Origin: Vanilla planifolia
Lineage: Eukaryota; Streptophyta; Magnoliopsida; Asparagales; Orchidaceae
DNA: 64,000 nucleotides
NCBI GenBank assembly: GCA_023846275.1
Contig: CM043870.1
Span: forward strand, 12,719,527-12,783,526
Reading direction: 5' to 3'
The notes beneath the pieces were generated by a model. It made no database searches. It was not told the DNA's origin and worked only from the letters and a program-made list of their open reading frames with translations. Positions 39,066-51,200 of the stretch are shown here, piece by piece; position 1 is the stretch's first letter; every line of letters starts with the position of its first letter. The translations under genes and the position numbers were made by a program.

Positions 39066-41744
39066 GACATAAGGATGACCTAATACATCATCAATTTTAA
39101 AATTAGATATGAATCAAAATATCTTGTAAAGAAATCAAGAATCTTGGAAATAAAATATTTTAAAAGATGTAAAAATGCTGATTTAATTGCATAAAGTAAT
39201 TCAAGATGAGTCCAATGATGTTTTTCATTTCCAATAGACCATGCTTGAAATCATTGCTTGTTACAAAAGTAAATAAGAAAAAAATAATATTAAATTTTTA
39301 TTTTAAAATGAAGTAGGTAAATATATATATACAAATATAAAAGTTGAAATACGATAAATAGAAGTAGCATAATACAACAAAATCAAACTTATTTAATGGT
39401 CAAATGAAGAGAATTAGGCTTCATATTAATGTGACCTAATAAAAGAAAAAGTTATAAAACTAAAACAAATTAAAAGAGAAAGCTTGAATATATGATACCA
39501 TGGAGATTAATTGTTACTTAATCATCAATTCAGGTACGTGTTGAAAAATATTTGGATATTATAGTAAGTTGGAGTGTAACATCCTTGATAGTCAAATAAC
39601 TTATGAGTTAAATGTCTTCTAATGTGTGAACAAATCCAAGAAAATAAAATAAGTAAAATATAAATAAAGATATTTAACTAGATATGGTTGGTTAAGATCA
39701 ATCCAATGATGTTTGTTTCTTCTAAATCAGACCTTGTTTATAATTAAAGAAAATTATGAAAGTAATAAGAAAAAATAAAATAAATTTATATTTTTTAAAG
39801 TAAATATATATCAAAGTTTAAATGAGTTAAATTGAAGATATGTAATAGAATAAAATTAAAGTGACATTAAAAGTCACATAGTAAGAAATTTAGAGTTGCA
39901 CAGTAACTTAACCAAATAAAAGTGAAACATTTCTAAGTTGCATTTCAACACACTAAAAGGTTCGAGTGTACCATCCTCAAACATTAATCAAAGTACAAAT
40001 CTAAATGTATCATAAATCTTTCAAAAAATATAGAAAACATATGTAAAAAGATAAAAATTTTTTTAATTAATTTTAGCCCATCAAGGAAGACATTAAGGTT
40101 TGTTTCATATCAATTGGATCTAGTTTAGAGTTACTATGAGTTTTCAGAGTAAATAAGTATAAATAATAATAAAGTTTTATTTTATTCTTAAATAGATACA
40201 TTGAACCTTTGAGAAGATAAATTAGAGGAATGTATATAACCCAACAAAGGGATATAAAGGTCACATGAGTAAAGACTTAGAGTTTCATTTAAAATGATTA
40301 AATTAAAGCAAAAGATTTGAAGAAATAATATTAATAGAAAGGAAATGTTGTATTCTGAGATACTAAGAAGATTGAGGGTAATGACTTTTGTCATCTTGTA
40401 CGATAACTTTCAAAATGAGTCATAATGCAAGCAAAATATTAAAAAAAATAAATTTTTAGTTAAATAGAGCTCATCAATACATGTTTAATGACATTTGTTT
40501 CATCTTCAATAGAATTTGTTTTGAATTACTGTGAATTACAAAACTAAAGAAATATAAATAGAATTGAACTATTATTTAAATATTAAGTAAAAGCATATTA
40601 TGGATAAAGTGAGATAAATTGAAGAATCAATAAAGCTTTTTTAATCTTCGTTGAACCTTTTTTTGAATTATTATAAATTATAAAAATAAATAAACATAAA
40701 TAATAAACAAATATTTTTACAATGTTAAGTAAATGTACATTAAAACTAAAATAAGATAAATTGAAGCAATTTGACATAGTCAAATAAAACCATAATATTT
40801 GAATAAATAGAATAAATGTTAAGGTAAACTTGTATTCCATGATTGTAAGGAGATTTAGTGCAATATCCTTGATCTAAAAAATTGGCATGAATCAAAGTAT
40901 CTCGTAATGCAAGCCAAAAGATTAGAAAATAAAATATTTTAATAAGAAAATTTAACATTTAATTAGATAGAGCTCATGAAATAGTTCTAATGAGGATTGT
41001 TTTGTCTAATATGATCTCATTTAGAATTACTATGAATTACAAGAGTAAATTAACATAAGCAAGAAGAAATTTTTATTTCAATAATAAGATGATATATATT
41101 AATCCTAAAATAATATAAATTAAATAAATGATATATAAGTAATTCTAAGTGCTATAAAGGTCGCATGGGAGAAGAATTATAATTTCATTATAAAATAACA
41201 AATTCAAAATGAATGATTTGAAAAAATATGATAAATTGTAACAAAAAACTATATTACAAGATGCTGAGAAGGTCAAGTCTAACATCCTCAACCATCCAAT
41301 CAGGTATGAATAAAAAAATCTCACAAAATATGTTAAAAAATAAAAAGATGAAGTTTTTAGAAATATAAAAATGATCTCTAATTCGATAGAGTTCATCGAG
41401 ATGATTCAAAAGAAGTTTGTCTAATCTTCATGAGATTTTAGTTGTAATTAATTTGAATTTTTTAATTAAATAAGCATAAAAATAATAAATTATAATTTTG
41501 ATTTTTGGTAATATTTATTGAAATTGAACTAAAAAAATTAAAGTAATATAATGTAGCAAAATCAATGAGACATAATGGTCACATTTATTGACATTAAGTT
41601 TTACATTATACTATAAAATAATCAAAGAGAGAAATTTGAAGAAATTTTAAAGATTGCATAGGAAAGTGTCATTCTAAGATACAATTAAGATCGAGTATGA
41701 CACTTTGATGTAAAATAAATATGAGCAAATCTCATACAAGATAA
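39066..41744 (+). repeat. Satellite array, forward orientation, between the two old LTR copies
   Basis: Same monomer landmarks as 28415-37914, for example 'gagtgcaacatcc'-type words, 'atgagtccaatgatgttt' near 39206, and 'gataaattgaag'. About seven diverged monomers can be followed by eye, some of them truncated. Confidence 0.8.
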
Positions 41745-43884
41745 GTGAATAAAGGATTTTATAATGTTTTATCTATTTTTTTGTAATAATTATTTTTCAA
41801 AAAAGTTTTATAGAAATAATTTTAATCATTTTAGAAAACCTTGAATAAGTTTTAATTCTTATGATTAAAAAATGTAAAAAAAATAAAAATGTTACACAAA
41901 ATTTTTTATTTTATTTAGTTTAAACTAGAACCTTTGTCTGCTCCTAACCCCAGGATGGGAACAACTTTACTATTAAAAGAGTTAAAATTTAAGGTTATTC
42001 TTTAGGATTCACCTCGAACGTCATTGAGATTTTTTTCATGATTCATCTGAAACCTACTTGAGATTTTTCCTTATAGTTCACTAGCATGCTTCTAGATTTT
42101 ATAGTTTTAATAATAACCCAAGGTTTTGGGAGCTAAATCCTAACTAAATTTTTTGTTAGATAAACCCAAAAGTGGCATTTTTGAAAAATATCGAGTAGTT
42201 TGAACTAAAAGAAAAGGAAAATATAGCAAGGAGAAATATATCTAACAATAAAAATATATTGAGCTAAGAATTAAGAAGAGAACTATAAAAGAAGCTTAAA
42301 AGAGTTAGGCATAGCTAAAAATTTTTTTACTTGGTGTAATGCTAAGTCGTAATGTACTTATAGGAGAATTTTACACTAATGGATTAGCATGTAGTGCTTT
42401 TTTGAGATCTTATTTGTTTTTTAGATTCATTAGGCATTTCATTAATAATAATTGTCTCTATATGAGGAAGGTTTGATCCTAGTTATTAGAAAGTTAAAGA
42501 AAAGTTGTTTTAAAATCTTCTCCCAATAAGCATAAAAATGTTTCCTTCAAAATGGCTACAAAGTAGCACAAATAATGACCAAGGAATTAATCGCTAAGTA
42601 GGATCAACCAAGGCCATTATATCTTATGAAAGACATTTTGTACAATTAGATTAAGGACTCTAAAAGTGGGTGCATTATAGATGATTTGATAAAGGTGGAT
42701 TGAACCTGGGTGATTCAATCACTTCAGATGAGATTTCAATTATTTGATTGACCAATAATAAAAGTAGGAATGATCAATGCCATAAGATTTGAAATGGATA
42801 ATTTAGGGCCACACAATTCATGGACAATAAAACAAATCTTAGCATCCAATAGATTTGAAAGTGACTATGACTATCAAATTTGAGCTTTGAAGTAAAGCTT
42901 ACATGATGGTTAAAACTTAGCTGTCTATTCATCGATCATGTGGTATGAAATCATGTAATGGAACAGAGGCACTACACTTTGGAAAATACTTTAAACCACG
43001 CATTTTATAGCATCAAAGTTTTTTTCAATTCGTACTAGCTTTTGTAGACAATTAATTTGAGTTTAAATTAGGGCTAGCTCTGTCTTTGTTCTTTCAATTG
43101 TTAATTACCTATGCTGCTTGTATACATAAAAATTGAACATGATTGTGGGCCTTACTAGACACATTGCAAACTTCATTTGAGTTCTATTTAGCTTTATGCA
43201 TCCTACGCATAACCCCAATCAAGTTTCAAGATTGCAAGCTAACTCTGTTCAACCTTTACCTTGAGTCCATTTGGTCTTCTAACTCCAGGTTTGTGAGCGC
43301 ACACTCGAGTTTGGTTGACTTGAGAGCTTTGCTCTTGAGCTTATGTTTAGGATGTACATAGGATATTTTTTTGAATATTAAATTTAATAGAATTTATTTT
43401 TCTAATATAACTAAAGTTTAGCTTAAAATTTAGGAAAGATGCACAAGTAGGATTTAACTAAGGAATGAATTAAATGGTTAAACAATTAAATCTTTTGATT
43501 GATAAATCAAGGAATGGTTTGATAGAATTTGAAATTAGTTAATGATTGAAAAATAAAATCTTATGTTTCCTAAATAATGGAAAATTTTAAGTAGAATTTG
43601 AAGGGATTTGAATGAAGAGATGTACCTTATGATTAATAATCAACAAGCTAACATTCTATTTTATAGCAAAATGAAAGCATTTTCAAAATTCATATGCATA
43701 TCTTCAATCCTTGAATCTTCTTGAACACTCCATGATATTTTGAAGACAATTAATTGACGATCTTCAAAAGCACTAAAATTATTCATCACAACTAAGTTTG
43801 GTTAACACTAAAACAATCCTATTATATAAAAATGCTAAAAATGTATTGTTTGAATCATAAAGTAGAAACGTGACCAAACACATC
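41745..43884 (-). mobile_element. Degenerate solo LTR of the Copia family (copy B)
   Basis: Homologous to copy A at both ends: 'acctacttgagatttttcctta', 'agattcattaggcatttca' (42421 versus 38585), 'ttgaatcttc...ttttgaagacaattaattgac' (43721 versus 38920). A central 0.9 kb (about 42525-43440), absent from copy A, contains no readable gene and is probably the U3 middle lost from A. Short frames such as 43143-43361 have no recognisable motif. Satellite resumes at the same monomer position as after copy A. Confidence 0.6.
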
Positions 43885-44110
43885 CTCTATCCCAAATTTA
43901 GGTACAACTCTAATAGTCATAAAGCATTTCAAAACTCTTCAAAATAAAATATTTGAAAAATAATTTTTTTTAATTAAATAGCACTGGATAATGTGAGTTT
44001 AATGACAATTTTTTTTACTACATCAGATAACATTTAAAATACAAGAAATTACCAAAACAAACAAACAGACATAGTAATGAATTATTATATTAAAATCAAA
44101 TAGACATAGT
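43885..44110 (+). repeat. Last partial satellite monomer in forward orientation
   Basis: Begins with the 'acatcct...aaatttaggtac' landmark and ends in 'aagaaattaccaaaacaaacaaac' with part of the A/T tract, after which orientation reverses. Confidence 0.7.
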
Positions 44111-44126
44111 AATGAGTTCTATGGTA
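44065..44126. other. Orientation-switch junction of the satellite array
   Basis: A short direct repeat AGACATAGTAATGA occurs at about 44067-44081 and again at about 44102-44115. Left of it monomers read forward; right of it (from 'ggtatttttatgttttatgagagattttta') they read as the reverse complement. The duplicated 14-mer looks like a scar of the rearrangement that joined the two arms. Confidence 0.65.
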
Positions 44127-45216
44127 TTTTTATGTTTTATGAGAGATTTTTATTGAGACCTTGCTTAATGTTGGAGCATATTACACTTGATCTCTTTTGT
44201 ATGATGGCATGTAACTTTCTAATACTAATTATCCCATGTTTTTAAATTTTTTTGCATTGATTTGGCTATATTACTTTGTAGCTTAGAAAGTCCACTCAAG
44301 TGAGCCATGCAATACTTTTATTTTTTTATATTTTATTGTTGTAATTTTTCACATTTCACCTTCTCTATGTATTTATTAATTATTAAAAATAATAATTTAT
44401 TGTTATTTAAGCTTATTTATTTTTTGTGATTTGTAGCAATTCTAAATGAGGTGTAATTGAGAAGAAATAAATGTCATTCGATGTTTATTAATTCATCATA
44501 CAAGGTTGAAAATTTAAAGTAATAATTTTTTGTCATTTATGCATATATATTTTGGTAGTTCACAAAAATTGCAATTAAGGACCACTTTAGATGAAAAGTC
44601 ATTGTTAGACTCATCTTAATAAGCCTTATACATTAAATATCTTATGTTTTGTAGCTTTAAATATCTTATGTTTTAGGGTTCTTTCATGCTTTTGGAATTT
44701 ATATTTCGCTTATGATTTGTTTCATTTCTTCAAATTTCTTGTTTTGATTTGGATATTTCATTATCTAACCCTAAATGTCCCTTACTATGACCTTCAAATC
44801 AATTTGATTTGGCAATATTATATTTTGTTTGATTTATTAAATTTTAGTTTTAATATATATTAACTTAATATTAACAAAAGAATTTTTTAGTATTTTTCTT
44901 AATAAATATATGTATTGCTTAATAATTAAATTTTTTTTTGATTGAGGAGAAACAAGTATCATTAGACTCATTTTGATGAGCTCTATCTAGTTAAATATTA
45001 ATTCCAATACATTTAAATTATTTAATTTTTTATGTTTTAACTTATTTTTTAGAGAGATTTGGATTTCTACATAAATTTTATGATAAAAATGTGATACTAT
45101 ATTTCCTTAATATCTGGGATTGTATCTTTCCATTATAATTTTTTTCATTTCTTCAAGTTTTTTTGATTTAATTAGATTACTATATTACTTTAAATATTTT
45201 CTCAAATGACCATTAC
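44127..45216 (-). repeat. Satellite array, reverse orientation (first part)
   Basis: Reverse-complement landmarks appear in order: 'ttttatgagagatttttatt', 'ttacacttgatctc', 'gatttggctatattac', 'ttattgttatttaagcttattta', 'tcattagactcattttgatgagctctat', 'gatttaattagattactatatt'. The array is cut at 45216 by the 3-kb LTR insertion. Confidence 0.85.
45212..45216. repeat. Target-site duplication ATTAC, left
   Basis: ATTAC precedes TGTTACACCCC and is repeated exactly at 48258-48262 after ...TATAACA. Joining the flanks restores a satellite reading of the type 'accattactttgcttcaattt'. Confidence 0.9.
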
Positions 45217-45227
45217 TGTTACACCCC

Positions 45228-45229
<2 letters not shown>

Positions 45230-45265
<36 letters not shown>
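45230..45265. repeat. T36 homopolymer
   Basis: Thirty-six T residues lie 13 bases inside the left terminus of the 3-kb LTR. On the minus strand this is an A-run just before the LTR 3' end. The length may be an assembly estimate. Confidence 0.85.
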
Positions 45266-45268
<3 letters not shown>

Positions 45269-46083
45269 TATAGACAGCTCAGATCGTCCCATACCAACCT
45301 GAGTAGCCTACGAAAAACATAGGATATAACACATCATTACACACCTACTTTCCTTAACTATGTGGATCCCATCTCTCGGGCACACCGTCAAATCAGGTTC
45401 ATGACTCCTGAATTAACTGATGAACTCGCGCAATGTTACTCCTACTAGACCCAATACTCCTAACCCATACCGGTAGGAGAACCAATCTAATAGAAGTCTG
45501 AACCCCCAAGGTTAAGTTCCATAGTCATGTAATGACCACACCATCAACAAAAAAAAAATATATATAACATCCACCGATATGAAATGGCGCTCCACACACC
45601 ATACCGTCAAGATAGAAAATAAGATAGTGTATAAATAATGTAACTCATATGAAAAGTCACAGTCCATCAAATACCACATCATCCATCCGAGTACATGAGT
45701 CAGAATCACCCTCACATAATACAAGACATAAGAATAACAGTCTCACTGAATACATACAACAGCAACAATCAACTAACCAGAATGTCTCAGAAAATCACAG
45801 ATCAGATCTCCTCCACTAGCCTACTGATCACGATCCCACCTAAAGCTGGGTGGCGTCAAGTCTGCCGAGCCACTGGAAAAATATAGATAATAAAGGAATG
45901 AGCTACGCCCAGTAGGAAAGACAGCTAGTAAAAAAAAACTCTCATGCAAAAGAAGGATAATAGTAAGAGTATAGAAATACAGCATAACAATGTAGGGTGG
46001 AAAGGCACTCTCAGTCCCAGACTATGACCAACCACAGTCACCCCCAGTCACACCAGAGTAGCTCTCCTCTGTGCTCCCAGGCA

Positions 46084-46365
46084 GCATGCCAGCGGGACAC
46101 GCCCATCTCTGCACACGCATGGCGCCTAGGCAAAGCATGCCAGCGGGACACGCCCATCTCTGTGCACGCATCACAACGCCTAGCACCCGACACCGCAGCG
46201 TCTCTCGTCAATCAATCTTCTGGAGACTATAGACAGAACCAGTCACATAGATCTCTAGCCAACGTGAGACACCCCTGCCACCCTCAGGCACGCAGGCCTA
46301 CACACTTGACTAGCCACGGCGAGTCACCCCTGCCACTGCCACTCTCAGGCGCGCAGGCCTACACT
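46084..46365. repeat. Short tandem duplications inside the 3-kb LTR
   Basis: GCATGCCAGCGGGACACGCC starts at 46084 and again at 46135 (51-bp period, about two units). Next to it, a block with ACCCCTGCCA and CGCAGGCCTACAC occurs at about 46270 and again at 46326 (period about 55-57 bp). Such duplications are common in long LTRs. They create the open frame at 45997-46464, which I do not accept as a gene. Confidence 0.8.
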
Positions 46366-47644
46366 CATGGACCAGAAGAGATCGACTCAGCCACCGTCCC
46401 AAGAAGTCCTCTCCCAACAATTTCCATAGAAGCTCACGCCCCTACAGTCATTGCCAAGCTCTAACTCCAAGATTCGGCAACATGTGTCCAGATACAACAA
46501 GGCGCATACCAGTCCACATGTATACTGTGAAAGCTAAGTCTGTACCGCACAGTTACCTACCACAACTACCCTAAAACATCATATAGGGCCTATAGTAGTC
46601 CGGTCCAATATGCCAATCCATGAAATATGCCAACACTGAGTAAACTGACTCAATCCATGTCATTGCCATCCAAGCAACACAAACTGTACCAAAATTCTGA
46701 CTATTCTGGTAGCACCCAAGTGTCACACTTCCTTCCAACAAATCCAGCTGCACTGAATTTATGGGTAATTTCCAACAGTCAATTTCAACTTGGCTACGTG
46801 ATTTCCAAAAATCACCTCTTCCTCACTTCAGGAAATTTTAATTTCCAAAATAAATTTCTGCCCTTTATCCATTTTCCGAAATTCGGAATAAATTTCCGAA
46901 TTTAAAATCCGCATATCCTTTTTCCGAAAATTCGGATTAATTTCCGAATTAAATTTTTTTTTTTTCTTCCGCTTCTCTCTCATCCGCGCCGCACTTCCCC
47001 TGAACCGGTTCTCGTCGCCGGTTCGGAACCCTTACGCGCTGAGTCGAGAACCCCGCCGGCCGAAGTTAATGATCCGAATTCGGGCCGACGCTTAACATAT
47101 AATATTAATAATTAAAATAATTATTCACTTAATAATCAGACTAATCCCTAATTAGCCCTAATTCATCCCCTTCCTTCGCCCGTTGCCCGCGAAATTCTAA
47201 CCGTCGACTTTCCGGAAGTCTCCGTTTTCCCCATCGATTTCTGGCGACCGAAACGCAAGGGAACGCTAGCCTAAACCTCGTACTAGCCTAAAAATTCCAT
47301 ATAATCAAGTCGCGAAGCTAAATGTCCATGCAAAAATTTTCACCGAAGTGTTGTCCGATCCAACTATGCCAATTCATGAAATTAAAATCATTCTAGCATT
47401 CAGATAACCTGAATAATGGCAATATGATAACATCAAAACCTAAGGCTTGCTTCTATGCACAGAAATTCCAATTCGGTGGAAATTATATATATTCTTCTTC
47501 ATAAAAAAAAGAAACCCTAAAATGCTAAAATCAATAAATTGCATTAATCAATTTCAAAAACCCATATCCGCATGCTCAAGTAGCTATTTGCAAAATAATC
47601 CATATTTTTAATTTGCTAATTAACTAATTTAATCTGAATTTCCT

Positions 47645-47860
47645 ACCTTTGCTCGCCGGCGACGGTGAAGTTCGCACGCGATCAACCGCAGCTCCTCGCC
47701 GAACGAAACCGGTACCAAAATGCTCGCCTCTGTCCCGCGAACCTCCGGTTACCAAAAGCCCCTTGGAAGGCTGCCGGAAAGTACTGCCGTTCGCCGCGAA
47801 CACTTCGCCTCTAGCCGCCGTTCCAAACCCTAACAGCCGAACAGTTTAGGTTAAATACCC
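47645..47860 (-). promoter_or_regulatory. Promoter-like CpG-rich region with possible 5' exon and splice donor
   Basis: Read on the minus strand, a TATTTAA word (47851-47857) is followed by about 200 CpG-rich bases without an ATG. Then comes GCAAAG|GTAGGA at 47652-47641, a good GT splice-donor context, leading into AT-rich intron-like DNA. In a minus-strand LTR this would be the core promoter and leader. No transcript data are available, so this rests on composition and motif order only. Confidence 0.35.
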
Positions 47861-48257
47861 AGCTTAAACCGGTAATAACCCGTTAAGACCCATTAAGCGC
47901 CGGTTGACCTTCCAAAAACGCCGCTTAACACCCGATCAGCCGGTTAATCTCCACCGCTGATCTCGCCCGTCCGATCCGCTTATCCGAGGCTTATCCAAAC
48001 GCACGCGCAAACGCACCTCGGCGAACCGCCCCGCCTTCGCTGAACCGCTCCGGTCCGGTTCACGCGCGGTAAAAGAAAAAAAATCCAAATTCTGGTTTTT
48101 AAAAAAATCTCGGTGCTCCAAAAAATCCCCAGAAAATTTCAGAAATTCCAATAGCCTCCAATTGAGCTCCTGGCTCATCCTACTGTCGATCTGAAATCAT
48201 CCAAGTCACAATTGAATTATTGAAGATTAAACCTGTAATATTTTACCGGGTATAACA

Positions 48258-48262
48258 ATTAC
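48258..48262. repeat. Target-site duplication ATTAC, right
   Basis: Exact copy of 45212-45216, directly after the LTR terminal TATAACA. Confidence 0.9.
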
Positions 48263-51200
48263 TTTGCTTCAATTTGATTTTATTAAATTACTTTAATTTA
48301 TCTCATTTTTGCATTAATACATTTTGAGCTAATATTATAATAACAATTTCTTATTAGTTATGCTTATTTTTTTAGTAATTCCATAGGAGGCTTTGTCCAG
48401 ATGAAAAAGGTGTTAATGGACTCTTCTCAATGAGCTGTATATAATTATATATTCATCTTATATCGTAAAATTTTCTATTACTCTAGTGTTACTACACTTT
48501 GCTTGACATTATAATTCATTTATCATTTGGTGTTGAAGGATGTTTCATTCAATCTCTTTATAATCATAAAATTCAATTTTTTGTGTAATTTATATCACTC
48601 CAAATGTTTTGCTTTGATTTAGTTAAATTAATATGCAACTTTAAATCTCATGTCATATGATATTTATATCTCTTTAAACTTATTATATAACATAGTTTTA
48701 ATTTATCTTAGATAAGCTCTCATATATATCTACTTATTAATAAAGTAATATTTTATTATTTGTAGGCCTATTTAATTAGTTAATTAGTAGTAATTCAAAA
48801 AATATTTGATCGAGATGAAAAAATGTCATTGGACTCGTCTCGACAAGTCTTTTGTTAATAAATGTTTATTTTTTATTTTTTAAATATTTTATTTTACAAA
48901 TTATAATTTTTGCTTGTTTTATTAGATAATTAGATTCATACATGATTTATTGATCAAGGATTTTACACTATACCTTCTTGGTATCATGGAGTACAACTTT
49001 CTCATATAATTCATCTTGTCATTAAAGTTTTTACTCTTATTTTGCTATAATACTTTGTAACACTAAATCTCACCTCATGTTATACTTAGGTAAGTTGTCT
49101 TATTACAATTCTTGAATTTATCTAATTTCTTCTTTAATATATATTTATCTTTTATTCAAAAACAATTTATTATTATTAATGCATATTTTTTTTAATTTAT
49201 GATATTTCTAAATAAGGTCTGATAGAGACGAAATCATTGCACTAGATTAACTAAGCTATATAGAAGCAAATATTAATTTTTTAACTGTTTGAATATTTTA
49301 TTTTCATGGATTTTGATATATTTTAAGAGATATTATTATTATTTCTTTATTTGACAATCAAGAATATTGCACTCAAACTCCTTATTATCTTTGAATAAAA
49401 CTATCGTGTAAAATTTATCTCATTTCATTAAAGCTTTTACGTTGATTTCATAAAATTATAATATAAATTCAAAGCTTTTCTCATGTGACCACCACATTTT
49501 AATTTAATAATATTACATTGCTTCAATTTATCTTATTTTTTCTTTAATATATATTTTTTTATTATTTAAATAATAATTTGTATTCATTTATATTTATTTC
49601 CTTTAGTAACTCAAAGTATTTGTGAATGAAGCCCAATGAAGATGAAGCTATCCTCATAGAACTCACCTCAATGAGCTCTATATAATTAAATATTCACTTT
49701 AATATTTAGAACTATTTTATTTGTTTTGATTTTAAGAAGGTTTTATGACATGTTTTTGACTCACACGTTATTTGAAAATTGAAAATATTACACTAGATCA
49801 TGCAAGCCTCTTAATAAGAAACTTTCCCAATAAATTAATCTTAATTATTTAAATTTTTGCTCTATTTTGGTTATTTTGTTATGAAATTCTAATTCTTTTC
49901 TTGTGTGACTATTTGTTCACTTCGACCTACATGTATTAATTACTTCAATAATTCTCATCTAAGATTAAATTTATATTTACTTAAGATTAAAATAAAATTT
50001 TATTATTTTTTATTCTTATAACAAATTTAAATCTACACTAACTCCAAAAACAATTAGATCAAGATGAAAAAATTTTGTTGGCCTCATCTCGATAATCTAA
50101 TTAAATATTCATTTTGATATTTTGAAATTTTTTATTTTCTATAGATTTGACCTGATATAATAAGCATTTAGATTAATGTAACATTTAGTGATTAAGATTG
50201 TTACATTCGACCTCTTTGGAATCTATTAATGCAACTTTCTAAAAAATTTATCTTATCTATTAAACATTTTTATTATGATTTAGCATTATTGCTATATAAC
50301 TGAAATTATCGTCTTATATAATTAAAACATGTTTATGATTTGGTTAGTTTTATTGCTTCAATTTATCTTATTTCAATTTTAATAAAAATTACTTTAATAT
50401 TAAAATAATAATGTATTACTTTTTATGCCTATTTACTAAAAAAGTTTCTTTCTCTCTCATGTGATGTTTACTTCATTTTAATTAAGTTAAATTGTATTAC
50501 TTCAATTTCTCTCGTTTCAAAATCAATATATATTTACATACAAAAAATAATATATTATTATTTTTTCTTATGAACTTTGGTAATTCAAAATAACTCCTAA
50601 AAAAGTTTGATTAAGAGAAAAAACAGCATGGAACTCATCTTGACATGCTCTTTCCAACTAAGTATTTTTATTTTAATATTTTTAAATATTTTATTTTCTA
50701 GGGTTTTGACATTCTTTAGAGAAATTTTAATTCATACCTAATTTGATGATCAAGGGTGTCACACTAAATCTCCTCAATATAATTTACCTTGTTTTTCCAA
50801 ATTTCTCACTTTAATTTGGCTAGATTAATATAAGACTCTAATTCTCTTAACTGCTTTCCTTAAATTTGATTTGATTTTGTCTTATAATGTTGCTTTAATT
50901 TACCTTCATTTTAACTTCAATTTATATTTTCATTATATTAAAATCATAATTTATTATTTTCTTGTATTTTTAGTTTGGTAATTCACATTAAACAAAAATG
51001 ACATCAGGCCAAGATTAAATAATTGTCGCTCGACTCATCTTGACTTGCTCTATATCACAATTTATTTCGTTTCATACATGATTTGATAATCAATGATGGC
51101 GCATTCATTCCCCTTACTATCTTACAATGCAACTATTCGGAATAATGTATTTTATCTTATCAAAGTTTTCACTTTGATTTTCTTATATAACTACGTAGCT

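Larger units (their letters stand above)
45217..48257 (-). mobile_element. 3041-bp GC-rich solo LTR of a second retrotransposon family
   Basis: The insert starts TGTTACACCCC and ends GGGTATAACA, giving short inverted termini in the TG...CA form of LTRs, and is bounded by a perfect 5-bp duplication. I find no primer site, polypurine tract, second LTR or coding domain inside, so it is read as a solo LTR rather than a whole element. Length and termini would suit a long-LTR Ty3 chromovirus such as the Tekay/Del group, but that is a guess. Minus orientation is preferred because a homopurine A36 run then lies near the 3' end and a promoter-like CpG-rich region near the 5' end. It retains many CpG sites while its surroundings are CpG-poor, which argues for a recent insertion. 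Confidence 0.7.

Noticed and set aside
45997..46464. Plus-strand open frame of 155 codons
   Set aside because: It lies inside the GC-rich solo LTR and is produced by short tandem duplications. It is rich in Pro, Ser, His and Gln, without domain or promoter context, and the LTR probably reads on the other strand.
47649..47849. Plus-strand open frame of 66 codons, Arg/Pro/Ser-rich
   Set aside because: It overlaps the promoter-like CpG region on the opposite strand and is a composition artefact.
47936..48178. Minus-strand open frame of 80 codons near the LTR end
   Set aside because: It falls in the putative U3 of the solo LTR; GC-rich sequence lowers stop frequency by chance. No family resemblance is seen.
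45217..48257. DNA transposon with terminal inverted repeats
   Set aside because: The termini are inverted for only about 10 bases, and the TG...CA form with a 5-bp duplication fits an LTR better. No transposase remnant is seen.
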